Positions 43,783-53,023 of a DNA stretch of 64,000 nucleotides are shown piece by piece (position 1 is the first letter of the stretch; each line of letters starts with the position of its first letter). Source of the DNA: Rubrobacter marinus (lineage in GTDB: Bacteria; Actinomycetota; Rubrobacteria; Rubrobacterales; Rubrobacteraceae). The notes beneath the pieces were generated by a model that made no database searches, was not told the DNA's origin, and saw only the letters and a list, made by a program, of their open reading frames with translations. The DNA lies in assembly GCF_011492965.1 (NCBI RefSeq), contig NZ_CP045121.1, forward strand, positions 930,001 to 994,000. The letters are read 5' to 3'. The position numbers and the translations under genes are program-made.

Positions 43783-45821
43783 ATGGCTGTTGAGCCGGCT
43801 GTGATCCGGAACGTGTGCTTGATCGGCCACCGCGGGAGCGGGAAGACGGCGCTGGGGAGGCGATGCTGGGGCTTGCTCAGGGAGGCAGGGTCCGGCGTCC
43901 GTCCTCGACAACGCCGAGGAGGAGGTCGAGCGTGGGATGACGCTCGGGATGGGCGTGGCCCACCTCGAGTGGAAGGGGCGCCACGTCAATGTGCTGGACA
44001 CCCCGGGGGACGGGGGTTTCATCGCGGACGCCTTCGTGGCGCAGAGGGCGGCCGATTGCGCCGTCCTCGTGGTGCATGCCCAGGACCCCATACAGGTCGT
44101 GACCGAGCGCGTGTGGCGGCGCGGGGAGAAGGAGGACATCCCGCACGTCGTCGTCGTCAACCACCTCGACCGGGAGCGGACCGACTTCGTGGCCGTGGTG
44201 GACCGGTTGCGCGAGCGGTTCGGGCTGGCGGTCGTGCCGCTGAACCTGCCGATCGGCAGGGAGGGGGAGTTGCGCGGGATCTACGGCCTCCTCACCGGCA
44301 TCGCTTTCGCGGACGGGGAGCAGAAGAACGAGGTCCCGGAGGGGATGGAGGAAGAGGTCGAGGCGGCGAGGCTCCTCATCTTCGAGACCATCGCCGAGAG
44401 CGACGACACGCTCTTGGAGAAGTACCTCGAAGGGGAGGAGCTGACCACCGAGGAGCTCTTCGAGGGCTTGCGGCGCGGCATCGCGGACGGCGTGATCATC
44501 CCGGCGCTCGCGGCGAGCGCGGAGCGCATGATCGGGGTGGACCGCGTCCTCGACGTGATCGCCGGCAGCGCCCCGAGCCCGGTGGACCGCTGCCGCTGGA
44601 CGACCGTGGGCGGCGAGGAGGTCCCCTGCGACCCGGACGGACCGTTCGCCGCCTACGTCTTCAAGACCTACGTCGACCCCTACGCGGGGCGCCTGAGCGT
44701 CTTGCGCGTCGTGAGCGGGCGCTGCCGCTCGGACGAGACCCTGACCAACCCGAGGACGGGCTCCACCGAGCGCCTCGGGGGCGTCTCGCACATGATGGGC
44801 AAGGAGCGCATCCCCGGCGACGAGGCCGTGGCGGGGGACATCATCGCCGTCGCCAAGCTCAAGGACACGCACACCTTCGACACCCTGTGCAAGCCCGAGG
44901 GGTCGTGGAGTTCCGGCCCGTCGAGCTCCCCGAGTCGACGACGGCGTTCGCCGTGGGGCCAAGACCCGCGGGGAGGAGGAGAAGGTCTTCGAGGCGATAA
45001 AGAAGGTAGCCGACGAGGACCCCTCGCTCGTGCTCGCGCGCTCGGGGTCGACGGGGGAGGAGATCCTCTCCGGCCTCGCCCAGATGCACGTCGAGCTCGC
45101 GCTGGAGCGCATAAACCGCCGCTACGGGGTGGAGGTCGAGGCGAGGGCGCCGAAGGTGCCGTTCGTGGAGACGATCTCCGGGGCCTCCGAGGCCCAGGGG
45201 CGCTACAAGAAGCAGACCGGCGGGCGGGGGCAGTTCGGGGACGCGAAGATCGAGGTCTCGCCGCTCGGGCGCGGCTCCGGCTTCGAGTTCGAGGACGCCA
45301 TCACCGGCGGGGCGATACCGCGTCAGTTTATCCCGGCCGTCGAGAAGGGCATCCAGGAGGCGATGCGCGAGGGACCCATCGCCGGCTACCCGGTCCGGGA
45401 CGTGAAGGTCCGCCTCTACGACGGGTCCTTCCACTCGGTCGACTCCTCCGAGGCCGCGTTCAAGGTGGCGGGCTCGATGGCCTTCAAGAACGCCGTCGAG
45501 AAGGCGCGCCCCGTCCTGCTCGAGCCCTACGTGAAGGTCGAGGTCCTGGCCCCCACGGAGCTCGTCGGGGACATCATGGGCGACCTCTCGGGCCGCAGGG
45601 GGCGCCCCATGGGCATCGAGCAGCGCGGCGAGCGGCAGGTGGTGCAGGCCGAGGTCCCGCAGGTCGAGATGCTGACCTACGCCCGCGACCTCCGCTCCAT
45701 CACCGGCGGCCGGGCGAACTTCCACGTCGAGCCCGGCCACTACGAGGAGGTCCCGCCGAACCTCGTCGACAAGGTCCTCGCCGCCAACGTCCGGGAGGAA
45801 GAGAAGGAGAAGGTGGGCTAG
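43783..45821 (+). CDS. EF-G-like translational GTPase (four frame breaks)
   Basis: A 680-residue EF-G paralogue after restoring single bases at 43854-43857, 43880-43882, 44899-44902 and 44959-44960. G1 is GHRGSGKTAL. Switch-II region reads DTPGDGGF where canonical factors have DTPGH. G4 reads NHLD instead of NK-D. Domain II (AAYVFKTYVDPYAGRLSVLR), III-V (SGLAQMHVELALERINRRYG; RYKKQTGGRGQFGDAKIEVS; GRRGRPMGIEQRG) are all present. This matches EF-G2-type proteins of actinobacteria more than the main FusA. With no rpsL/rpsG/tuf neighbours it is not the housekeeping copy. GTPase activity may be atypical. Confidence 0.88.
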
Positions 45822-45832
45822 CACGCCGGATA

Positions 45833-45858
45833 GGGGGGAGGGACCGTCCCTTCCCCCC
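45833..45858 (+). terminator. Terminator after the EF-G-like gene
   Basis: GGGGGGAGGGA (45833-45843) pairs with TCCCTTCCCCCC (45847-45858) with one unpaired T; TT follows. It lies 12 bp after the stop. Confidence 0.7.
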
Positions 45859-46113
45859 TTCGCTCCTCGACCTCCTCGGGCCCGTGGCCCGCATTACGCT
45901 ACGCAACGACGGTTGAAGTAGAATGGGCGATGCATGCTCGGCGAGGGGGGCAGAGGCGTTCTCCGTGAGGTAGTAGCCGGGGTGCGGTTGCTGTTGGACC
46001 GGGCGGAGAGAGCCGTTGAAGCATAGAAGGCCGGACCGGCCTCGCACAAAGGAGCTTCCGTTTCCACCCGCGGACGACCGCGCGCTGCGCCCCGTATCTC
46101 TAGCGGACGGGGC

Positions 46114-49100
46114 GTGAAGGCCGCGCCTTCGCGGGGCGTCTGGATCTGCCTCGCAGCGCTGCTCGTGCTCGTCGCCGCGGGCGCCTTGTACGCCGTGCGG
46201 AGCCTGGAGGGCACGCGCGACTCCCTGGAGAAGAGCGCCGACATAGGGGACGAGGCGGGCGTGGCGGTCTCCGAGATGCAGGGGGCGGTCGCCGGGATCG
46301 GGCGCGGCACCGTGGAATACGTGCGCACGGACGATCCGAAGTTCCGGGAGGCCGCGGCGGGGTCCCGGGAAGAGTTCGAGAGGGCCAGGGCCCGGTACGA
46401 GGACCTCGCGGGGGAAGGGGCCGGGGTGGAGATCGGCGCCCTGTACGACGAGTACGGCGCCGTGGGCGAGTCCCTTCTGGAAGGGAACGACGAGCAGGAG
46501 GCGGCGAGGGGCCGGATCGACGGGGAGTTCGCCGAGATCAAACGCATCCTGGGCGACGAGACGAGGGAGAACGTGGGCTCGCGCGGCCCGGACGGCCCGA
46601 GAAGCTGGAGGAGACGGCGAAGATGAGCGGCGCCGTCGCCGGGATAGAGCGCGCGCTCGGCGACCGCTCCCCGAGCCCGCGGAGGGGCGCATGGAGGCCG
46701 CGTCGCGCGGCGTCGGGAGCTTCAGGGCCGCGCTCGACCGGTTCAGGGAGCTCCGGCTCGACGCCGGGGAGCGGGAACGGGCGGACGAGCTGGAGAGGCG
46801 GCTCGACGGCGCCATCTCCGGGGTCGAGGACCTCCTGATGGTCGACGCGGAGCTCCGGTCGGACCTGCGGGAGTTTTCGGGGCTGCGGGCGGACCTGGAC
46901 GGGGCGCTGGACCGTGAGGCCCGGGAGCTGCGCGGCGAGCAGGCGGCGCGGGCGGAGGGGAGCACGAGCCAGGCCCTCGGACGGGCGCGCGCCCTGGTCC
47001 TCGCCGTCCTCGCGGCGGCGGCCGTCGCGCTAGGGGCCGTGCTGCTGGTCGCGACGGGTGTCGCGGCCCGCGCCTTGAGGGGGGCGACCCGCCTGGGCAG
47101 GCGGACGGGGGAGGCGGCCGGCAGGCTCCGTCGCGGGGACGTCCGCGTGGAGAGGGGGCTCCTGCCAATAGGGCTCGCGCTCGCCGCCCTCCTGTGGATC
47201 GCGCAATCCTACTCCTCGGGCGGGGACCTCCTCGGCTCGCTCCTGCCGTCGCGCCCCGCGGAGTGGCTGGGTCGCGGGGCCTTGGCGGCGGGGATCGTTG
47301 CCACCTTGGCGTACGTCCGGTTCGTGCTGAACCGGCGCGGGCGGGAGGGCGAGACGCGGGCGCGGTCCGAGCGGCGCGAGCGGGAGGACGAGGCGCGCTC
47401 CAGGCTCGCGGCCGTGGTGGAGTCCTCGGACGACGCGATCATCGGCAGGACGCTCGACGGCGTGATCACGAGCTGGAACTCGGGGGCCAGCAGGCTCTAC
47501 GGCTACGGGGCCGAGGAGGTGGTCGGGGGCTACGGCTTCGAGCTCGCCCCGCCCGACCGTTTAAACGAGATGCTGGGCCTCCTGGAGAAGCTCAGGCGAG
47601 GGGAGAGCGTCAAGACCTACGAGACCGTACACATGGCCAGGGGCGGCAGGCTCATCGACGTCGCCCTGACCATCTCCGAGATCCGGGACGGGAGCGGGGC
47701 GCCCATCGGCTACTCGACCATCACCCGCGACATCACCGAGCGCAAGCGCTCCGAGGAGAAGCTGCGCCAGCAGAAAGACCTGTACGAGGCCCTCCTGCAC
47801 GCCCAGAGCGAGGTCGGCGAGGGGCTCTTGATCCTCGAGGACGGGCGCATCGTGTACACGAACGAGGCGTTCTGCGGGATCAGCGGCCACGACCCGGAGG
47901 AGCTCATGTCCTTGCCCTCCGTCCTCGACCTCGTCGTCGGGGAGGAGAGGGAGGCGTTCGGGGAGAGGCTCAGGAGGACCGCCGACGGCCGGACGGAGGG
48001 GGACCAGCAGACCGTGATCCTGCACCAGAGCGGGCGGCGCGTCACGGTCGAGACCGGCATAAAGACCGTGCGCGAGGACGGACGCACCCGGCTCATCGTC
48101 ATCCTGCGCGACATCACCGAGCGCAAGAGGGCCGAGGAGGCGCTTCAGGACTCCGAGGAGAAGTACCGCATGCTCGTCGAGACCGTGCAGGAGGGGTTCG
48201 GGATCATCGACGCGGACGAGAAGATCACCTACTGCAACGCGGCCTACGCCGCGATCTTCGACTCCACGCCCCAGAATCTCGTCGGACGCTCGCTCCTCGA
48301 GTTCGTCGACGGCGAGGGGCGCAGGGAGATCCTGCGCCGCGCGACCCCGGGCGACGGCGCCGCCGGCTCCTACGAGGTCGCCATCCGCACGGACCTCGGC
48401 AACAGCAAGGACCTCTCCGCCTCCGCGACCCCCGTCGTGGACGCCGAGGGGCGTTCGCAGGGGGCGGTACACGCGATCATCGACATCACCGAGCGCAAGC
48501 GGGCGGAGGAGCAGCTCGCGTACATGGCCCGCTACGACCACCTGACCGGCCTCGGCAACCGCGTCCTGTTCGGGGACCGGATCGAGCGCGCCCTGGCCCG
48601 CGCCGACCGGAACGAGGCCCCGGTGGCGCTGATGTTCCTGGACCTCGACCGCTTCAAGGCCGTCAACGACACTTTAGGCCACGAGGCGGGCGACGAGCTG
48701 TTGAAGGGCACGGCACGCCGCCTGCGCGACTGCGTGCGGGAGACGGACACCCTGGCCCGCATGGGCGGCGACGAGTTCGCCGTCATCCTGGAGGGCCTGG
48801 CCGACGGGCAGGACGCCGCGCTCGTGGCGCAGAAGATCGTCCAGCGCCTCGCCGAGCCCTTCGACCTCGACGGCCACGAGGTCTTCGTCACCACGAGCAT
48901 AGGCATCGCGGTCAGCCCGCCGAGCCCGGACGAGGACCTGGTGAGGGACGCCGACGCGGCCATGTACCACGCCAAGCAGCTCGGCCGCAACACCTACCAG
49001 TTCTACACGCCCGAGATGAACGTCCAGGCCCACGCCCGCCTCTCGCTGGAGGGCAACCTGCGCGGCGCCCTCGAACGGGACGAGTTCGTGCTCCACTACC

Positions 49101-49834
49101 AGCCCCAGATCGACCTCGCCACCGGCAAGATCGTGGGCGCCGAGGCCCTGCTGCGCTGGCAGCAGCCCTACTCCGGTCTCGTCCAGCCCGAGGAGTTTAT
49201 CGACGTGCTGGAGGAGAGCGGCCTGATCGTGCCGGTCGGGGACTGGGTGCTCCGCGCCGCCTGCGCCCAGGGGAAGGCCTGGGAGAGCGAGGGCCTCCCG
49301 CCCCTGCGCGTCGCGGTGAACCTCTCCACCCGCCAGTTCAAGGGCGAGAACCTCGCCGAGAGGCTCTCGCGCATCCTCGACGACACGGGGATAGACCCGG
49401 GCCTCCTCGAGCTGGAGCTCACCGAGAGCCTCCTCATGGAGGACGCCCCGGTGAGCTCCTCCACGCTGCACGAGCTCAGGGTGCTCCTCGGCCTCAACCT
49501 CTCCATCGACGACTTCGGGACGGGCTACTCGTCGCTGAGCTACCTTAAGCACTTCCCCCTCGACGCCCTGAAGGTCGACCGCTCCTTCGTCCGCGACATC
49601 GCCACCGACCCGAACGACGCGGCCATCGTCACCTCAATCATCAACCTCGCGCACAACCTGCGCCTCAAAGTGATCGCCGAGGGCGTCGAGACGGAGGAGC
49701 AGCTCGCCTACCTCAGGGAGCGCGGCTGCGACCTCGTACAGGGCTTCTACTTCAGCGAGCCGGTCCCCGCCGAAGAGCTCTCCGAGCTCGTCAGGCGGGA
49801 CGAGCCGCTGCCGAACTTCTCCCTGCGAGGGTAG
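46114..49834 (+). CDS. Membrane-anchored PAS-GGDEF-EAL c-di-GMP enzyme (two frame breaks)
   Basis: A 1240-residue protein after restoring single bases at 46596-46598 and 46669-46672. N-terminal helix ([17 protein letters not shown]), a ~270-residue helical extracytoplasmic sensor (CHASE3/four-helix type), three more membrane segments (about 300-400), then three PAS domains, each closed by DITERKR. GGDEF domain: [11 protein letters not shown] intact, with the inhibitory RxxD (RETD) exactly five residues before. EAL domain: [46 protein letters not shown] and QGFYFSEP all kept. Both making and breaking c-di-GMP are possible. Start GTG 46114. It is monocistronic. Confidence 0.9.
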
Positions 49835-49900
49835 AAGCAGCCCCCGCGACCCACTCGGAGCTGAATCCCGGGCCGTACCGCTCCGAGCTCGTCTCCCTTC

Positions 49901-49925
49901 TGGTATATACTTTAGATGTATACCA
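49901..49925. promoter_or_regulatory. Palindromic operator/promoter of vapBC
   Basis: TGGTATA (49901-49907) and TATACCA (49919-49925) flank an 11-nt spacer in an AT-rich island, 11 bp upstream of the vapB ATG and overlapping the likely -10. This is the usual location for VapBC autoregulation. Confidence 0.6.
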
Positions 49926-49935
49926 AGGAGGTTGT

Positions 49936-50175
49936 ATGGTGAAGACGGCGAAGCTTTTCAGCAACGGGCGTAGCCAGGCGGTGCGGCTGCCGAAGGAGTT
50001 CCGCTTCGAGGGGGACGAGGTATACATCAAGCGCGTGGGCAACGCCGTCGTGTTGCTGCCGCGTCGCGGTTCCTGGCAGGGGCTGTACGAGAGTCTGGAA
50101 CGTTTTTCGGACGATTTCATGGAGGAACGGGAGCAGCCGGTCTGGGAGGAGGAGCGGGAGAGCCCGTTCGCGTGA
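49936..50175 (+). CDS. vapB: VapB antitoxin (AbrB/MazE-type DNA-binding)
   Basis: A 79-residue protein with a swapped-hairpin DNA-binding N-terminus (TAKLFSNGRSQAVRLPKEFR, EVYIKRVGNAVVLLP) and an acidic, aromatic C-tail (RFSDDFMEEREQPVW) that would wrap the toxin. It is typical of VapB antitoxins that repress their own promoter. AAGGAGG lies 8 nt ahead of ATG 49936. Its stop overlaps the vapC start. Confidence 0.92.
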   Translation: MVKTAKLFSNGRSQAVRLPKEFRFEGDEVYIKRVGNAVVLLPRRGSWQGLYESLERFSDDFMEEREQPVWEEERESPFA

Positions 50176-50576
50176 TCCTTCTGCTCGACACGAACATCTG
50201 CATATACCTGATCAGGGGGCGCCCGCCTGAGGCGCTGAGAAGGTTCGAAGGGTACGCCGTCGGTGAGATAGGGGTTTCCTCCATAACGGTGGCGGAGCTT
50301 CACTTCGGGGTTAGCAAGAGCAGGCAGCCAGAGAAGAATCGTCAGGCTCTGGAGCAGTTTCTACTCGCGCTGGAAATCGTAGGCTTCGACGGGAACGCGG
50401 CCGTCGCGTACGGACGCATCCGTGCCGAGCTCGAGGCGAAGGGTACCCCTATCGGTCCCCTGGATACGCTGATCGCCGCTCAGGCCATCGCGCTGGACTC
50501 GACGCTGGTGACCAACAACATCGGGGAATTCTCTCGCGTGCCCGGGCTAGAAGTCGAGGACTGGAGCAGCGTTTAG
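50172..50576 (+). CDS. vapC: VapC PIN-domain ribonuclease toxin
   Basis: A 134-residue PIN domain: LLDTNICIYLIRG (Asp6), SSITVAELHFGV (Glu ~43), and IGPLDTLIAAQAI with LVTNNIGEFSRVPGL holding the C-terminal acidic residues. It probably cleaves RNA, often tRNA or rRNA in the family. GTG 50172 overlaps the vapB stop by 4 nt. It ends convergently with the nitrile hydratase alpha gene. Confidence 0.94.
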   Translation: MILLLDTNICIYLIRGRPPEALRRFEGYAVGEIGVSSITVAELHFGVSKSRQPEKNRQALEQFLLALEIVGFDGNAAVAYGRIRAELEAKGTPIGPLDTLIAAQAIALDSTLVTNNIGEFSRVPGLEVEDWSSV

Positions 50577-50647
50577 CCCGTAGGACGTTCCGAACAAGGA
50601 CCGTCGTTGCCCTTCTGTAGCGCGGTGACGCCTAAAAGCCGGGTACG

Positions 50648-50663
50648 CGGTGCCGCGGCACCG
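50648..50663. repeat. 16-bp perfect palindrome between convergent genes
   Basis: CGGTGCCGCGGCACCG reads the same on both strands and lies between the stops of vapC and the hydratase alpha gene. As RNA it could give only a tight hairpin. It may help end one or both transcripts. Confidence 0.35.
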
Positions 50664-50678
50664 GGCGCGATCTTGGGC

Positions 50679-51305
50679 TCAAACCCGCGCGGGCTCCCGG
50701 GGCACGGCCGTCCCGATGAGGCAGTCCCTGGTTACGAGCTCCGCGAGCTCCTCCTCGCTCATGCCCTGCGTGCCCCGGGGGCGCATGGGGAGGACGAGGT
50801 AGCGGACGTCGGCGGAGGAGTCGTGGACGGCGACGGGGAGGTCCGCCGGGATCTCCAGCCCGAACTCGCGCATGACGGCGCGCGGCTCGGCGACGGCGCG
50901 GGAGCGGTAGGCGGGGCTCTTGTACCAGTCGGGAGGGCGGCCGAGGATGGCTCGCGGGTAGCACGAGCAGAGGGTGCAGACGATGAGGTTGTGGACCTCG
51001 GGGGTGTTCTCGACGGTGACGAACTCGACGCTGCCCGAGGCGTCTATGCCGAGCTCCGAGCAGGCGGCCTTGGTGTCCTCGAGGAGCAGCGCCTTGAACC
51101 CGGGGTCCGTCCAGGCGCGGGCGACGAGGCGCGCGCCGTTCTCGTAGGAGCGGGCCTCCATGTACCGGACCTGCGCCTCGACCTCCCCGTGCGTCAAGAG
51201 CCCCTTCTCGGCGAGCAACTCCTCGACGGCCCGGATGCGCGCTGCCCAGGGGCTTCTTTCTTGCTTCGGCTCCTCGTGCGGGTGCCCGTGGCCGTTCTCG
51301 CCCAT
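50679..51305 (-). CDS. nthA: Nitrile hydratase / thiocyanate hydrolase alpha-type subunit
   Basis: A 208-residue protein. The metal site is VCTLCSCYPRAILG (~120-133). The CTLCSC form is the cobalt type; iron enzymes have CSLCSC. PPDWYKSPAYRSRAV, RDCLIGTA and the N-terminal RIRAVEELLAEKGLLTHGEV are as in the family. It hydrates nitriles to amides or, in the ScnC type, thiocyanate. The N-terminus is His/Glu-rich (HGHPHEEPK). It is the last of a three-gene set whose two preceding genes are halves of the beta subunit. No activator gene is seen downstream. Confidence 0.9.
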   Translation of the reverse strand: MGENGHGHPHEEPKQERSPWAARIRAVEELLAEKGLLTHGEVEAQVRYMEARSYENGARLVARAWTDPGFKALLLEDTKAACSELGIDASGSVEFVTVENTPEVHNLIVCTLCSCYPRAILGRPPDWYKSPAYRSRAVAEPRAVMREFGLEIPADLPVAVHDSSADVRYLVLPMRPRGTQGMSEEELAELVTRDCLIGTAVPREPARV

Positions 51306-51315
51306 GCCAGTCCTC

Positions 51316-51618
51316 CTATTCGGCGGGTTCGAGCCAGTGCTCGTAGATGTCCACGTGGAGCGTGTCGCCCGGCGCGCCCTCGTAGCCGTCCCAGAGGTCG
51401 GCCTGCCGGAAACTCACCCTGTAGAGGGGCTTCTCGGGGAGGCCGGCGCCGCCGTAGGCGAGGGACTCGGGGTCGGGAAACTCGCCGAGGACGCCCGTTA
51501 CGCGGCCGCGCTTGCCCTTGACGTAGTCCGGGGTGCGGACGTGGCCCCTCTTCCGTAGGTCCGGGACGCGCACGGCGTCTCCAGGCCGGAAGCGGGCCGC
51601 CGGGGCGGGGCGTATCAC
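51316..51618 (-). CDS. Nitrile hydratase beta subunit, C-terminal (SH3-like) part as a separate protein
   Basis: A 100-residue protein equivalent to the C-terminal SH3-like barrel of NHase beta and to ScnA of thiocyanate hydrolase: FRPGDAVRVPDLRKRGHVRT, YVKGKRGRVTGVLGEFPDPE, YRVSFRQADLWDG and DTLHVDIYEHWLEPA. The start overlaps the upstream gene by 4 nt, and its end is 10 bp from the alpha gene. I see no frame disruption here, so the split from the N-terminal half looks genuine. Confidence 0.85.
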   Translation of the reverse strand: MIRPAPAARFRPGDAVRVPDLRKRGHVRTPDYVKGKRGRVTGVLGEFPDPESLAYGGAGLPEKPLYRVSFRQADLWDGYEGAPGDTLHVDIYEHWLEPAE

Positions 51619-51920
51619 CCGCCGCTCCAGCGCTTCTCGAGGGCCGCTGCCCGCTCGTCGATCTCCCCTTGCGTGAGCAGGCCCTTCTCGACCACGAGCT
51701 TCTCGGCCGCGGCGGCCCAGCGCTCGTAGTAGCTCATCTCCCGGTAGGCCTCGAGGCCCTCGATGGCCCGGCGCATCTCGTCGGTAGTCTTGTGGCCCTT
51801 CGCGTTCAGGACGTAGTTCACCGCGTCGGCGATGCGCTCCCAGTCCTCGAGCTCGTGCTGGCTCTTATCGACGGGGCCGAACTCCTCGCGCCGGCCCCCC
51901 ATGTCGTGAACGCCGCTCAT
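51615..51920 (-). CDS. Nitrile hydratase beta subunit, N-terminal part as a separate protein
   Basis: A 101-residue protein matching the N-terminal half of NHase beta/ScnB: MSGVHDMGG at the start (a family hallmark), then FGPV, WERIADAVNYVLNAKG, MSYYERWAAAAEKLVVEKGL and TQGEIDERAAAL. It ends with a proper TGA in a 4-nt overlap with the next gene. Order N-beta, C-beta, alpha is that of scnB-scnA-scnC. Its ATG is only 9 nt after the stop of the GT81 synthase gene. Confidence 0.85.
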   Translation of the reverse strand: MSGVHDMGGRREEFGPVDKSQHELEDWERIADAVNYVLNAKGHKTTDEMRRAIEGLEAYREMSYYERWAAAAEKLVVEKGLLTQGEIDERAAALEKRWSGG

Positions 51921-51929
51921 GCGGCCATC

Positions 51930-52947
51930 CTACCCGACGCTTATAACCTCGGCCAGCGGCGGGCGCTCGACGAGCTCCTCGACGTGCTCGCGCAGCGCGA
52001 GGCCCTCGGGGGTCGCGACGGCGTGGAGGTACTCGCTGAACTGGAAGAGGGAGTCGGGGAGCCCGGGGTCGCGGACCTGCTGCAGGCGCCCGTCCTGGCG
52101 CAGGCGCCTGGCGACGGCCCGGAGGACGGAGTAGCTCATGCGGCCGAGGTCGAAGAGGGGCTGGTGGCGGTTCTGGCGGGTGCCGAGGTCCACCTGCGCC
52201 ATCGCCCCGAGACCGACCTTCTTGAGGACGTCGATCATGATCCCCGTCTCCACGGCGTAGCCGGTCAGGAAGGGGATGGAGGCGAAGAGCTCCTTGTCCG
52301 CGGCGAACTCGCCGGCGAGGGGCTGCACGAACCCGGTCAGCTCGGGGTAGAAGAGGTTGAAGAGGGGCTTGGTCGTGAGCTCCGTCACGCGCCCCCGCCG
52401 TCCTGCTCGACGGACTCGCTGCTCTTGAACGGCCGCCTGAAAGCCCCTTGACGAAGCGCACGCCGGGCGTGGCGAACATGGGGCCTAAAGTGCCGTAGAC
52501 GAACTGCGGCTTGAAGTCCTTTGTGTCGGCGTCGGCGAACATGACGACGTCGCCCGACGCCACGGAGAGGCTGCGCCACATCGCGTCGCCCTTGCCGTGG
52601 GCGCCGCCGTAGCTGGAGAGGAGCTCGTTCTCCGAGAAGACCTCGGCGCCCTTGCGGCGGGCGACGTCGGCGGTGCCGTCCTCCGAGTCGGCGTCGACGA
52701 CGAGGGTCTGGTCCACGAGTGGGATGCCCTCGGGCATCCTCTCGTTCAAGGCGCGCACCTCGTCCACGATCTCGCCGACCGTGTCGGCTACGTTGCGGGA
52801 GGGCAGGACCAGGCTGACGGTGCGGCCCGACTCCCTCTTGAGCCGTCCCAGCTCCGAAAGGTCCGAGAATGCTTCATGCTTGTAAGATCGGTTCTCGAAC
52901 CACTCCGCGGCGTCTTGGGGCGCGAAGCCCCCCTCATGCTTTCTCAT
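51930..52947 (-). CDS. gpgS: GT81 glucosyl/mannosyl-3-phosphoglycerate synthase (two frame breaks)
   Basis: A 339-residue GT-A enzyme after restoring one base at 52392-52396 and one at 52444-52447. Motifs: TVSLVLPSRNVADTVGEIVD, VVDADSEDGTADVARR, GAHGKGDAMWRSL, VMFADADTKDF (DxD), GVRFVKGAFRRPFK after mending, and LTGYAVETGIMIDVLKKVG. This family makes glucosyl- or mannosyl-3-phosphoglycerate, precursor of the solute glucosyl/mannosylglycerate. ATG 52947 is used; GTG 52971 is possible. No phosphatase gene adjoins it. Confidence 0.88.
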
Positions 52948-53023
52948 GCCGGGTAAGCTAGCGTAAAACACCTCACATGTCTATATTCGTCGTTTGGGAT
53001 AGGTGTGGTCCGACACCGGGGCC

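Noticed and set aside
43783-45821. EF-G-like gene as a decayed pseudogene
   Set aside because: Four breaks are all single-base losses, with no internal stop or motif loss otherwise, and the same type of break recurs in unrelated genes across the window.
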